From: Chloroflexota bacterium
GTDB taxonomy: Bacteria; Chloroflexota; Dehalococcoidia; Tepidiformales; Tepidiformaceae
Direction: 5' to 3'
NCBI GenBank assembly: GCA_016191435.1
Contig: JACPOQ010000046.1
Coordinates: 124,001 to 188,000, forward strand
DNA length: 64,000 nt
Both the position numbers and the translations under genes were made by a program. The stretch's first letter is position 1. Every line of letters begins with the position of its first letter. Below, in pieces: positions 1-8,706 of the stretch. The notes below the pieces were generated by a model. The model searched no databases. It was not told the DNA's origin and saw only the letters and a list, made by a program, of their open reading frames with translations.

Positions 1-382
1 CCAACACGAGCTTTCTCCCCGCGAGTTGCGCCGTGACCGGCGCGTCGTTGTCCGCGCCCCATTCGAAGCTCCGTACAGGCTTGCCCGCCGCCAGGTCCCA
101 CACGATCGCATTGCGCACGGGGATGCGCCGGCCGCCAGTCTCCGTAACCCTGGCGACGCTGCCGTACACGGCCAGCCGGTGCGACCAGTCAATCGGTGTC
201 GCGCTTGCCGCCGGCGACGCGCCCCCCGTCGGTTCAGGCGCGGGCGTCGCGGAGGCCCCCGCCCCTGTGGTCGCGGCAGTGCCGGGCGTGGCCGTCGCCC
301 TGGGCTTCGCATCCCCGCCGCAGGAGGCGACCGCCATCCCGGCCAGTAAGGCAACGGCAAGCGCTCTTACTCGCAATCGCAT
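1..382 (-). CDS. Putative lipoprotein, truncated by window start (MRLRVRALAVALLAGMAVASCGGDAKPRATATPG...)
   Basis: Reverse-strand reading from CAT at 380-382 gives a signal peptide with lipobox-like VASC and a Thr/Pro/Ala-rich linker; open to the window edge. Confidence 0.75.
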   Translation of the reverse strand, partial: MRLRVRALAVALLAGMAVASCGGDAKPRATATPGTAATTGAGASATPAPEPTGGASPAASATPIDWSHRLAVYGSVARVTETGGRRIPVRNAIVWDLAAGKPVRSFEWGADNDAPVTAQLAGRKLVL

Positions 383-561
383 TTCGCCTCACTCTAAGCC
401 GTCCGGCCTTTGCAGTGTCCAACGCCGGTCGATATGCCCGGGTTCCGGCCAATGCCCAACGCCCAACGCCCGTCGGCTACGCCGACATCCTTCGCCCCGG
501 CCTAACGATTTCCGCCCCGGCCCGCCTGCCTGTATAACGGGAGGACACCAAGGAGTACCCA

Positions 562-1776
562 GTGGCACGAATGAAATTCGGCGTCTTCCTCGCCCCGCAC
601 CACCCGATCGGCGAGCACCCCACCCTTCAGATCCGGCGCGATGTCGAGCTCGGAGTCCACCTCGACAATCTCGGTTTCGATGAGTTCTGGGCCGGCGAGC
701 ACCACTCCGGCGGCTGGGAGACCATCGGCTCGCCCGAGCTCTTCCTCGCCGCCGTCGGCGAACGCACGAACCGTATCATGCTCGGCACCGGCGTCGTCTC
801 CCTCCCCTACCACCATCCCTTCAACGTTGCCCAGCGCATGGTCCAGCTCGACCACCTGAGCCGTGGCCGCGCGATGCTCGGCGTCGGCCCGGGCGCCCTG
901 CCCTCCGATGCGCGCACCCTCGGCATCGCCCCCATCACCCAGCGCGACCGCATGGACGAAGCCCTCGGCGTCATCATCCGCCTCCTGCGCGAAGACAAGC
1001 CTTTCAGCTACAAGAGCGATTGGTTCGAACTCAACGACGCCATGCTGCAGATAAAGCCGCTGCAGGAGGACATGCCCATCTGCTCCGCCTCGAGCCTCAG
1101 CCCGGCGGGCATGAAGATCGCGGGCAAGTACGGCGTCGGCGTCATCTCCGTCGCGAGCAACAGCGATGAGGGCCTCGCCGCCCTGCCCACGCAGTGGGGT
1201 TTCGGCGAGACCTACGCCCGCGAACACAACCAGGTCATCGACCGCAAGAACTGGCGCGTCCTCTCCCAGTGGCACATCGCCGATTCGCAGGAAGAGGCAA
1301 TCGCCGATGTTGCCGAGGGCCTGAAGCGCTGGCACAACGAATACAACGTCGACATCCTCGGCCGCCCCGGCGCCAACCACACCGAAAGCGGCGAAGCCAT
1401 GGCCCGCGCGATGGTCAAGTCCGGCGCGGCGATCTTCGGCACCCCGGACGACGCCGTCCGCCAGGTCAGGCACCTCCAGGAGATCAGCGGCGGCTTCGGC
1501 ACGCTCCTCGGTTTCGCCCACGACTGGGCCCCGCGCGACAAGCAGCTCAAGAGCTACGAGCTCTTCGCCCGCTACGTCATCCCGCAGCTCCAGGGGCTCA
1601 TCGAGCCGGTGCAGGCGAGCGCCAACCAGTTCATGGAGCACAAGAGCGAGCTGATGGAAGGCGCAGGCCAGGCCGTGCTCGCCGCTATCCGCGCGCACAA
1701 CGCCACCCACCCCCGCCAGCAAAAGAAGGAAGGGACTGATGGCGGCGTGGTATCGTTCGCGGCCGGGAAGCAGTAG
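562..1776 (+). CDS. LLM class flavin-dependent oxidoreductase (luciferase-like monooxygenase)
   Basis: MKFGVFLAPHHPIGEHPT..., DEFWAGEHHSGGWE, GTGVVSLPYHHPFNVAQRMVQLDHLSRGR motifs; GTG start. Confidence 0.93.
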   Translation: MARMKFGVFLAPHHPIGEHPTLQIRRDVELGVHLDNLGFDEFWAGEHHSGGWETIGSPELFLAAVGERTNRIMLGTGVVSLPYHHPFNVAQRMVQLDHLSRGRAMLGVGPGALPSDARTLGIAPITQRDRMDEALGVIIRLLREDKPFSYKSDWFELNDAMLQIKPLQEDMPICSASSLSPAGMKIAGKYGVGVISVASNSDEGLAALPTQWGFGETYAREHNQVIDRKNWRVLSQWHIADSQEEAIADVAEGLKRWHNEYNVDILGRPGANHTESGEAMARAMVKSGAAIFGTPDDAVRQVRHLQEISGGFGTLLGFAHDWAPRDKQLKSYELFARYVIPQLQGLIEPVQASANQFMEHKSELMEGAGQAVLAAIRAHNATHPRQQKKEGTDGGVVSFAAGKQ

Positions 1777-1793
1777 CTCCCGCGGAGGTTTTC

Positions 1794-2942
1794 GTGACCA
1801 CCATCACCCCCACCCAGGCCAAAGAGACCGTCGAGCGGATGGCCGCTGCCGCGACCGAGTTCCTCGCGGCGCTCACACCCGCCCAGCGCGCGAAAGCAGC
1901 GCTCCCCTTCGAACTGGAAGGCGAGCGCACGCACTGGCACTACACCCCGGTCGCCCGCGCCGGTGTGCCGCTCATCGAGCTCGGTCCGCAGCAGCGGCGG
2001 CTGGCGCACCGCCTCCTCTCCACGGGCCTCAGCGACGGCGGCTACGTCACTGCCGCGACCATCATCGGACTCGAAAACGTCCTCCTCCGCAACGAACGCT
2101 TCCCCGCCCACCCCTACCGGCACTACGACGGCGACAGCATCGGCCGCGACCCGCTGATGTACGTCGCGGCTGTGTTCGGAGAACCCGGCGGCGCCGCGCC
2201 GTGGGGCTGGCACTTCGGCGGCCACCACGTTTCGGTGAACTACACCATCGCCGAAGGCAGCCTGCTCGCCCCTACGCCCACGTTCTTCGGCGCGGACCCC
2301 GCCGATTCCGAGGCCGTCGGGGCGCAGGTGCTGCGCCCGCTCGGGGCCGAGGAGGACCTTGGGCGCGAGCTCTTGCACCTGCTCGACGGCGAGCAGCAGG
2401 CCGTCGCCATCCTCTCGCCCGCCGCGCCGCTCGATATCGTCCAGAGCAACCGCCCGCGCATCGAGGACGGCGCGGCGCCCCTTCCCCTCTGGCAACTCAT
2501 GTCGCCAATGCCGGAAAACCTCGCCGAGGCCCTTCGGCGCACCACCGCCCGTTACGAGGCCGAAAGCGGCTTCGGGCCGGCCGCCCTCGAAGCCGTCCGC
2601 TATGGCGCCACGCCGAAAGGTCTCGCCGCCACGAAGATGAACGCCGGGCAACGGGCCGCGCTGATCGCCCTCATCCAGCAGTACATCGGCCGCATGCCCG
2701 ATGAGGTGGCCGCGTTCGAACACGCCCGCCTCCGCGCGGCCGGCATCGAGCAGGTGCATTTCGCCTGGGCCGGCGGCATCCAGCGCCGCCAGCCTCACTA
2801 CTACCGCCTCCAGGGCCCGCGCTTCCTCGTCGAATACGACAACGTCCAGAACGGCGCGAATCATATCCACGCCGTCTGGCGCGATCCCGAAGGCGACTTC
2901 GGCCGCGACCTCCTCGCCGAACACTACGCCGCCCACCACTGA
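1794..2942 (+). CDS. DUF3500 domain-containing protein
   Basis: Full-length resemblance: FELEGERTHWHYTP, GWHFGGHHVSVNYT, HIHAVWRDPEGDFGRDLL. Confidence 0.85.
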   Translation: MTTITPTQAKETVERMAAAATEFLAALTPAQRAKAALPFELEGERTHWHYTPVARAGVPLIELGPQQRRLAHRLLSTGLSDGGYVTAATIIGLENVLLRNERFPAHPYRHYDGDSIGRDPLMYVAAVFGEPGGAAPWGWHFGGHHVSVNYTIAEGSLLAPTPTFFGADPADSEAVGAQVLRPLGAEEDLGRELLHLLDGEQQAVAILSPAAPLDIVQSNRPRIEDGAAPLPLWQLMSPMPENLAEALRRTTARYEAESGFGPAALEAVRYGATPKGLAATKMNAGQRAALIALIQQYIGRMPDEVAAFEHARLRAAGIEQVHFAWAGGIQRRQPHYYRLQGPRFLVEYDNVQNGANHIHAVWRDPEGDFGRDLLAEHYAAHH

Positions 2943-3006
2943 CGAATTCACGATTCACGATTCCGTGACGCCCGGCCTCAGCACTCAGCACTCAGGACTC
3001 AGCACT

Positions 3007-3786
3007 TTGGAGACCCTGACCGTCACCCGCGACACCGCCCTACCCGGCCTTGTGACGGTCACGCTCGACCGCCCCGAAAAGCTGAACGCCATCAGCTTCC
3101 GCATGCATAGCGAACTGCAGGAAGTCTGCCGCCAGCTCCAGGACGACCCCGAGGCGCGCGTCGTCATCTTCACCGGCGCCGGCCGCGCCTTCTCCGCCGG
3201 CGCAGACCTTGGCTCGCGCAACGGCGCCGCCGGTGCCACGCCGCTCGCCACGCCCGCGCGCGATGAGACGCCGCTCGCCGAACGCCTGCGCGCCAGCGCC
3301 GGCAGCCGCACCAGCGCCGCCCTGGAGGGGCTCGACCAGGTGACCATCGCCGCCGTCAACGGCCTGGCGATTGGCGGCGCCGTCGTCTTTCTCGCCTGCC
3401 TCGATATCCGCATCGCCGAACAATCGGCGTGGTTCTCCATCCCCGAAGTCGACCTCGACATCCCGCTGACCTGGAACGCCCTGCCGCGCCTGATGCGCGA
3501 ACTCGGTCCTGCCCGCACGAAGGAGCTCGTGCTCATGTGCGACCGCTTCAGCGCCGAGGACGCCTGCCGCTGGGGCTTCGTCAACCGCGTCGTCCCGGAC
3601 GGTGAATCGCTCACGAACGCCCGCGAGATGGCCGCCCGCCTCCTCGCGAAGGACCCCATGTCGGTCGCGTTGACCAAGTCCGAGTGCAACGCCCTCGCCG
3701 CCGAGATGGTCCCCACCGCCCCCTCAAACCACGACCGCGACTACCTCATCCTCGCCCGTCTCCTCGGGAAAGAGCGTAAGAAGTAA
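3007..3786 (+). CDS. Enoyl-CoA hydratase/isomerase family protein
   Basis: TLDRPEKLNAISFRMHSEL, FTGAGRAFSAGADL, AAVNGLAIGGAVVFLACLDIRIA; start (TTG 3007) uncertain because the track ORF extends upstream. Confidence 0.85.
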   Translation: METLTVTRDTALPGLVTVTLDRPEKLNAISFRMHSELQEVCRQLQDDPEARVVIFTGAGRAFSAGADLGSRNGAAGATPLATPARDETPLAERLRASAGSRTSAALEGLDQVTIAAVNGLAIGGAVVFLACLDIRIAEQSAWFSIPEVDLDIPLTWNALPRLMRELGPARTKELVLMCDRFSAEDACRWGFVNRVVPDGESLTNAREMAARLLAKDPMSVALTKSECNALAAEMVPTAPSNHDRDYLILARLLGKERKK

Positions 3787-4025
3787 CGCGCGCGCCGACC
3801 TCTCGGTAGTCGTGGCGCTCTGCCACCACTGATGCGACCTCCAATGTTTCCGTCGACGCCCGCTGTCCACCCGCTTCCGTAGCTCCCCAAACCTCTTGCG
3901 CACCGCCCCAGCATCGGCCGTCAGGCCCCGGGAGCAGCGGCGAGGTGTTTGACAGAGCGGAGATCGGCGTGCCGGGCTATGATGCCGACTGGCCCGGCCC
4001 TTTCGCCGCGGGAACAGACTCGTCA

Positions 4026-4775
4026 ATGACCGAGCGCGTGTACTTTTCCGAGCAGCAACACTCTCTTCGTCGCCCTGCGGCCGGGCTCGTACGAAACGAG
4101 ATCCCCGAGCGCGTTCGGTTCGCCGTCATCATGGCGCTCCGCGTGGATTTCGTAGAGGACCAACTCGCGCAGTTGTGGCTGAGTGTCGTCCGGCAGCTCC
4201 ACTGGGACCCTGAGCTCATCGCCGAAGATCGCTACGGAAACAACGATGCCGAACGCAACGCGTCACGCCTTCTTAACCAAATACGCGACTCTGACTACGC
4301 GGATTTCTTGGATCTAACAGGCGCCTTGTTTTACGCCATGCAAGACGGGGAGCTCGCGAGGGTAGATTCCAACTATCACAACGTTTTGAATGAGGCGTTC
4401 GTTCGACACCACTCGGCATACTGGCAGGACAAAGATGGCAAGATACTCGAACCTGGTTCGACCGTCTCGGAAACTGCAATCGAACAAGCGCGCGGCATAC
4501 TCACAAGTGCCGAGATGAACGGCCCTGACCGGCAGTTCCAGGACGCCATCCTCGGGCTCCGCGAGCGGCCGATGCCGAAGTTCGAATCAGCGCTCGCCAA
4601 CGCCGCCAATGCATTGGAAGGCGTAGCGCGCATCGCCCTCGGCGACCGGAACATCGCCTTTGCCGATGCGGTCCGACGGATCAGCAAGGAGAAGGGCCTT
4701 CATCCGGCGCTAGCCGGAATACCAGTCCGAACCAAAGACGCCCTGGAGGGCGCCTTTGCTCCGGGAGGTTCTCAC
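4026..4775 (+). pseudogene. AbiJ-NTD-like / abortive-infection-type protein, apparently 3' truncated and fused in frame to the downstream methyltransferase
   Basis: FSEQQHSLRRPAAGLVRNEIPERVRFAVIMAL... plus C-terminal FESALANAANALEGVARIALGDRNIAFADAVRRISKEKGLHPALA, resembling Abi-type C-terminal domains; the expected remainder is missing. Confidence 0.45.
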
Positions 4776-5813
4776 ATGCCAGTCGACGACTCAGCTGCCA
4801 TACGGTTGCGCCGGATGATAGACGGATACCGAATTTCGCAGGCGATCGCGGTGTTTGCGACGCTCGATCTCGCCGACGTTATCGGCGACGAAACACATCA
4901 CGTTGACGAACTGGCCCGCTCGACCGGCACTGATGTTGGCGCACTGTATCGGCTCCTCCGCGCGCTTGCAGCTGTGGGAGTCCTGGACGAGCGTCCCGGC
5001 AGGCACTTTGCACTGACGGAGATGGGCGCTTGCCTGCGTTCCGGCGCCGCGGAGCCGGTTGGCGGGTGGGCCAGGCTGGCCGCCCGGCCGTACTTCTGGG
5101 AGACGTGGGGGAGTCTCCTGCACTCGGTTAAGACCGGCGAGAACGCGTTCGTGCCCACGCACGACGGGATGCGGGTCTGGGACTGGCGCGCCCAGCACCC
5201 GGATGAGAGCGCCATATTCGGCAACGCGATGCGGGCGAACTCGCGCGTCCAGGCCTAGGCCGATGTCGCCGCCTTCGACTTTGGCCGGTTCGGCGGCGTC
5301 GCCGACATCGGCGGAGGGAACGGCACCTTCCTCGCCACGCTTCTGACCGCCTTTCCCCGGGTCCAGGGCGTGCTCTTCGACCAACCGCACGTGGTGACCG
5401 GGGCGAGCACCATCCTGGAGGCGGCGGGAGTCGCCGGCCGATGCACCGTCATTGGTGGCGATTTCTTCCAAAGCGTCCCGGGCGGGGCTGACGCCTACGT
5501 GTTCAAGAACGTCCTGCACGATTGGGAGGATGATGAGTGCGTTCGCATTTTGGGCGCTGTACGAAGGGCGCGCGAACAGGCGACGGTGCTCATAGTTGAG
5601 TGGGTCGTGGGCCCTCCGAACGAGGACGCAGACGCGAAGTTAAGCGATCTCAACATGCTCGTCATGCCCGGCGGGCGTGAGCGGACACTGGATGAATGGG
5701 ATCGGCTGCTCGATGCCGCCAGCTTCCAACGGGTCGGCGTCTCTCTTTCCCGCTCCGGGCGAAGCATTATGGAGGCAAGAGCCATCCCGCCCGCCGAACT
5801 CGGACTGCTCTGA
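4776..5813 (+). pseudogene. SAM-dependent O-methyltransferase (acetylserotonin/hydroxyneurosporene type) interrupted by in-frame TAG at 5256-5258
   Basis: N-terminal dimerisation/winged-helix domain, then after TAG ADVAAFDFGRFGGVADIGGGNGTFLATLL; VFKNVLHDWEDDECVRIL. Both halves in the same frame; GGAGG 7 nt before ATG 4776. Confidence 0.8.
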
Positions 5814-5906
5814 AAATCGCCCCGGGGACCGCGCCAACCGCCGCCCACCACCCCCTTTCGAACGCGCCGCCGAGCTGCCGCGCCACCGGCATTCAGTTGT
5901 CCTCGC

Positions 5907-5935
5907 TTGGCCGCTTGCTGACGCGCGCGGTTCCG
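5907..5935 (+). repeat. Dispersed motif TTGGCCGCTTGCTGACGCGCGCGGTTCCG, copy 1 (others 11712-11740 and, inverted, 52351-52378)
   Basis: Near-identical at three intergenic/gene-end sites. Confidence 0.85.
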
Positions 5936-5966
5936 GTACTCAGGCCCCGGGCCTCGGGTCTCGGGC

Positions 5967-6953
5967 CTAGAAGTACACCGCGTCCGTGTACAACCCGCGG
6001 CCCTTCGCGCCCGCTGGTTCCGCGATGCCCGGCGTCCAGAAATCCATCGCACTGGCGCCCGCCGCCAGCGGCGCGAGGAGCGCGTGCGCCGGCCGCGATT
6101 CAGATGCGAACAACCCCAGCTCCGTCATGCCGCGTTTGGCCGACCAGCCGCACCACGCGCGCAGCAGCGCAAGAAACCGCGGCTCGGCGCCCGCGATGTA
6201 CCCGTAGTCCAGCACGGCGCCATCGCGCAGTTCGTGCCACGGACCGGCGCCCACACGCGCCCGCGTCGATAGCGATTCCCCCTCCGGCCACAGGCCGAGC
6301 ACCGCCCCATCGTCGATCCAGAGGCGATCCCAGCCATACTGCGCAGGTGCCCGCTCCAGCCGCGCCCGCAGCGATTCGGCCGTATAGGGAAGGAACATCT
6401 CCTCGCCGGCGTGCGTGGCGTTCAAAATCGCGGCGACGGTGTGCGCGTCCGCGGGTGTGGACGGCCTCCCGGCTGGCGCCCCCGCGAGCGCGGCGCAATC
6501 GAACCGCAGCCGCACCGGCCCGAAGCTCCAGCGATTTGTCGCCGCCTTTGCGAACGCCTGGGACGTCGCGTTTTCCGGCCCAATGTAGAAGTACGTCGTA
6601 TCGCTCGGCCGCGCTTTCAAGGTCTCAGTCATCGCGTCCCCGCAGGCCCGGCCCACGCCCATCCGCTGGAATTCCGGCCGCACCCGCGCATGGTGGATGT
6701 ACGTCGCCGTGATCGGCCGCCCGCCAATGGCTGCTCCGTGCCGCGCGGCGCAGTACACGGCGGCCGGCTCGCCATCCACCTCGGCGAGCAACACAGTTAC
6801 ATCCTCCATCAGCCGTGCTGCCGCGAAGTAGTCGGTCCCACGGTCGATAACCAGCTGGCGTTCGCCGAAGACCAGTGGCGACCGCCGCTCGACCTCCGCG
6901 AGCAGGGCCGCGTCGGCCTCGGTGGCGATGCGGACGCTCACCCGTGCGCTCAT
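5967..6953 (-). CDS. GNAT family N-acetyltransferase
   Basis: ARVRPEFQRMGVGRACGDAMTETL acetyl-CoA binding motif. Confidence 0.82.
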   Translation of the reverse strand: MSARVSVRIATEADAALLAEVERRSPLVFGERQLVIDRGTDYFAAARLMEDVTVLLAEVDGEPAAVYCAARHGAAIGGRPITATYIHHARVRPEFQRMGVGRACGDAMTETLKARPSDTTYFYIGPENATSQAFAKAATNRWSFGPVRLRFDCAALAGAPAGRPSTPADAHTVAAILNATHAGEEMFLPYTAESLRARLERAPAQYGWDRLWIDDGAVLGLWPEGESLSTRARVGAGPWHELRDGAVLDYGYIAGAEPRFLALLRAWCGWSAKRGMTELGLFASESRPAHALLAPLAAGASAMDFWTPGIAEPAGAKGRGLYTDAVYF

Positions 6954-7298
6954 GCCCGCATTCTACGTGCAACGGCCTGCGCCTCGCCGCCCACGACCCT
7001 CGCGGCGGCTGCACAATGGTCGACATAAACCCGACAGTACCTGCAATGTAGTAAGCCTGCGCTTGTATCGTCTGCTTTGTCCCGCGAGCGATTGTTATAT
7101 AACTGCAACACCGAAACGGACCAACTGCCCTATGCACGGGCGGTTCACCCCCGGCAAGCAGGATGGAACTCACGGCGTTCGAGACAGCCGGCTTGCAAGA
7201 ATTGTGACGAAACCGTCATCTCTTTTTGCACAGGACCGGTCGACAGAAGAAAAACATGCTTGTTACTATCCGGGCCAGCCTTCAGCAGGAGCCGAGCA

Positions 7299-7829
7299 TT
7301 GCTACTTCATCAACGCGTGGCCGTTGGGGCCGCGGCTGTGATCGTCGCGACCGCCGGGTGGGCGCTCATCGGCCAGGGGACGGTGCGTCCGGTTGAAGCC
7401 GCGCCGGCCCAGGCGACCAACACGCCGACCAACACGCCGACGAACACGCCCACCAACACTCCAGCCAACACGGTGACGCCCACGGCCACCGGCACAGCGA
7501 CGAATACGCCGACCGCGACCGCAACGGCCACTGCGTCCGTGACGGCGACGCCCACTTCCACGAGCGCCGCGACCTCGACGCCCACGCGGACGTCCACGCC
7601 GTTCCCCACGGCCGTGCCGTCTACGGCCACTCCCAACGCTACGGCGACCGCCGCCGCCAGCGCGACCGCGCTGGCTAGCGCCACCCCGAGCGTGACGCCC
7701 ATCGCGCCAAGGACGGGAAGCGGCACCGGCGGCTCAGGTGGCTTCTCGCCGCTCCTGGCAGTCGTCCTCGGCACGCTGGGCCTTGGCGCCAGCGGCCTCG
7801 TCCTCGGCCTCCGCCGAAGCGGGCACTAG
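7299..7829 (+). CDS. Thr/Pro-rich cell-surface protein with N-terminal signal and C-terminal transmembrane anchor
   Basis: TNTPTNTPTNTPTNTP low-complexity stalk; GSGTGGSGGFSPLLAVVLGTLGLGASGLVLGLRRSGH C-terminus; TTG start inferred. Confidence 0.65.
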   Translation: MLLHQRVAVGAAAVIVATAGWALIGQGTVRPVEAAPAQATNTPTNTPTNTPTNTPANTVTPTATGTATNTPTATATATASVTATPTSTSAATSTPTRTSTPFPTAVPSTATPNATATAAASATALASATPSVTPIAPRTGSGTGGSGGFSPLLAVVLGTLGLGASGLVLGLRRSGH

Positions 7830-8554
7830 TCCGGCATATACTCGCCGCGGGCCGATTCCATCGGCTCGCCGGCGAGGCGGGCGGCGAGCCACTCGAGCAA
7901 AAGGCGGTCCACCTGGACTTTCGCCTGGATGAGTGAGTGGCCCGTGTCCGCGAACAGCACGATCTTCTTCGGGTCCAGCGCCCGCCGGTAGATGTCCTCG
8001 CTCGCTTCGTGGTCGAGGACGCCGTCCGCAGCGCCGTGCACGAGCAGCAGCGGCCGCCCGAGCTGCTCCACCTGGCGCGTGCCATACAGCTGTGGCGAAA
8101 GCGACGCCACGGCCCGCACGATCGGGGACAGCTGCCCGGCCTTTATCACCACTGCTCCGCCAAAGCTGTGCCCCACGAGCGCGATGTCCGTCGCTCCCAG
8201 CCCGCGCAGGAACGAGCACCCCGCCAGCGCATCGAGCACGCACTCCTCGAACTCATTCGGCTTGCGGTACTCGACGCGGAGCGTCGTGATCCCCTCGGCC
8301 GCGAGCGCGCCCGCGAGCCGCGCGTAGAGGCCGTCCGCCGGGCCCTGCAGCCCGCCCATCGCGCCGCCCACGCACACCACGGCTGCCGTCCCGCCCTCGA
8401 CCGCGTGGAGGATGCCCTCGATGTCTCCCCGCGTCGTGTCGAGCAGCACGCGGAAGCTCCCCGGCTCGTCACCAGGCGCGGCCGCCACGCGGTTGAGCCG
8501 CAGGTTCAGGTCCTCCGCCGGCTCTTCCGGCTCGTCCCACATGTTTCCCGGCAT
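7826..8554 (-). CDS. Alpha/beta hydrolase (dienelactone hydrolase-like)
   Basis: VALVGHSFGGAVV nucleophile elbow; late Asp (LVHGAADGVLDH) and His (DTGHSL). Confidence 0.85.
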   Translation of the reverse strand: MPGNMWDEPEEPAEDLNLRLNRVAAAPGDEPGSFRVLLDTTRGDIEGILHAVEGGTAAVVCVGGAMGGLQGPADGLYARLAGALAAEGITTLRVEYRKPNEFEECVLDALAGCSFLRGLGATDIALVGHSFGGAVVIKAGQLSPIVRAVASLSPQLYGTRQVEQLGRPLLLVHGAADGVLDHEASEDIYRRALDPKKIVLFADTGHSLIQAKVQVDRLLLEWLAARLAGEPMESARGEYMPD

Positions 8555-8706
8555 CGCCTCCGACTATACGAGCCCGCCGCCCCCGCGACGTAGCATTACG
8601 CCATCACCCACTCGGCACTCGGCACTGGGCACTCCGGCCTCGGCACTCTGACCTCGGCACCCCGGCATCGCGACTTACGCTCCCGGCTGCTAGCATCCGA
8701 CCCGAG

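Noticed and set aside
502-1722. Long minus-strand ORF (406 aa) opposite the LLM oxidoreductase
   Set aside because: Shadow ORF caused by high GC3; the + strand product has clear family motifs
3950-3987. TTGACA...TATGAT as a promoter for the AbiJ-like gene
   Set aside because: Spacer is about 23 bp, outside the functional range for sigma70 promoters
7093-7102. GTTATATAAC palindrome upstream of the Thr/Pro-rich protein
   Set aside because: Single short palindrome with no second copy or nearby regulator
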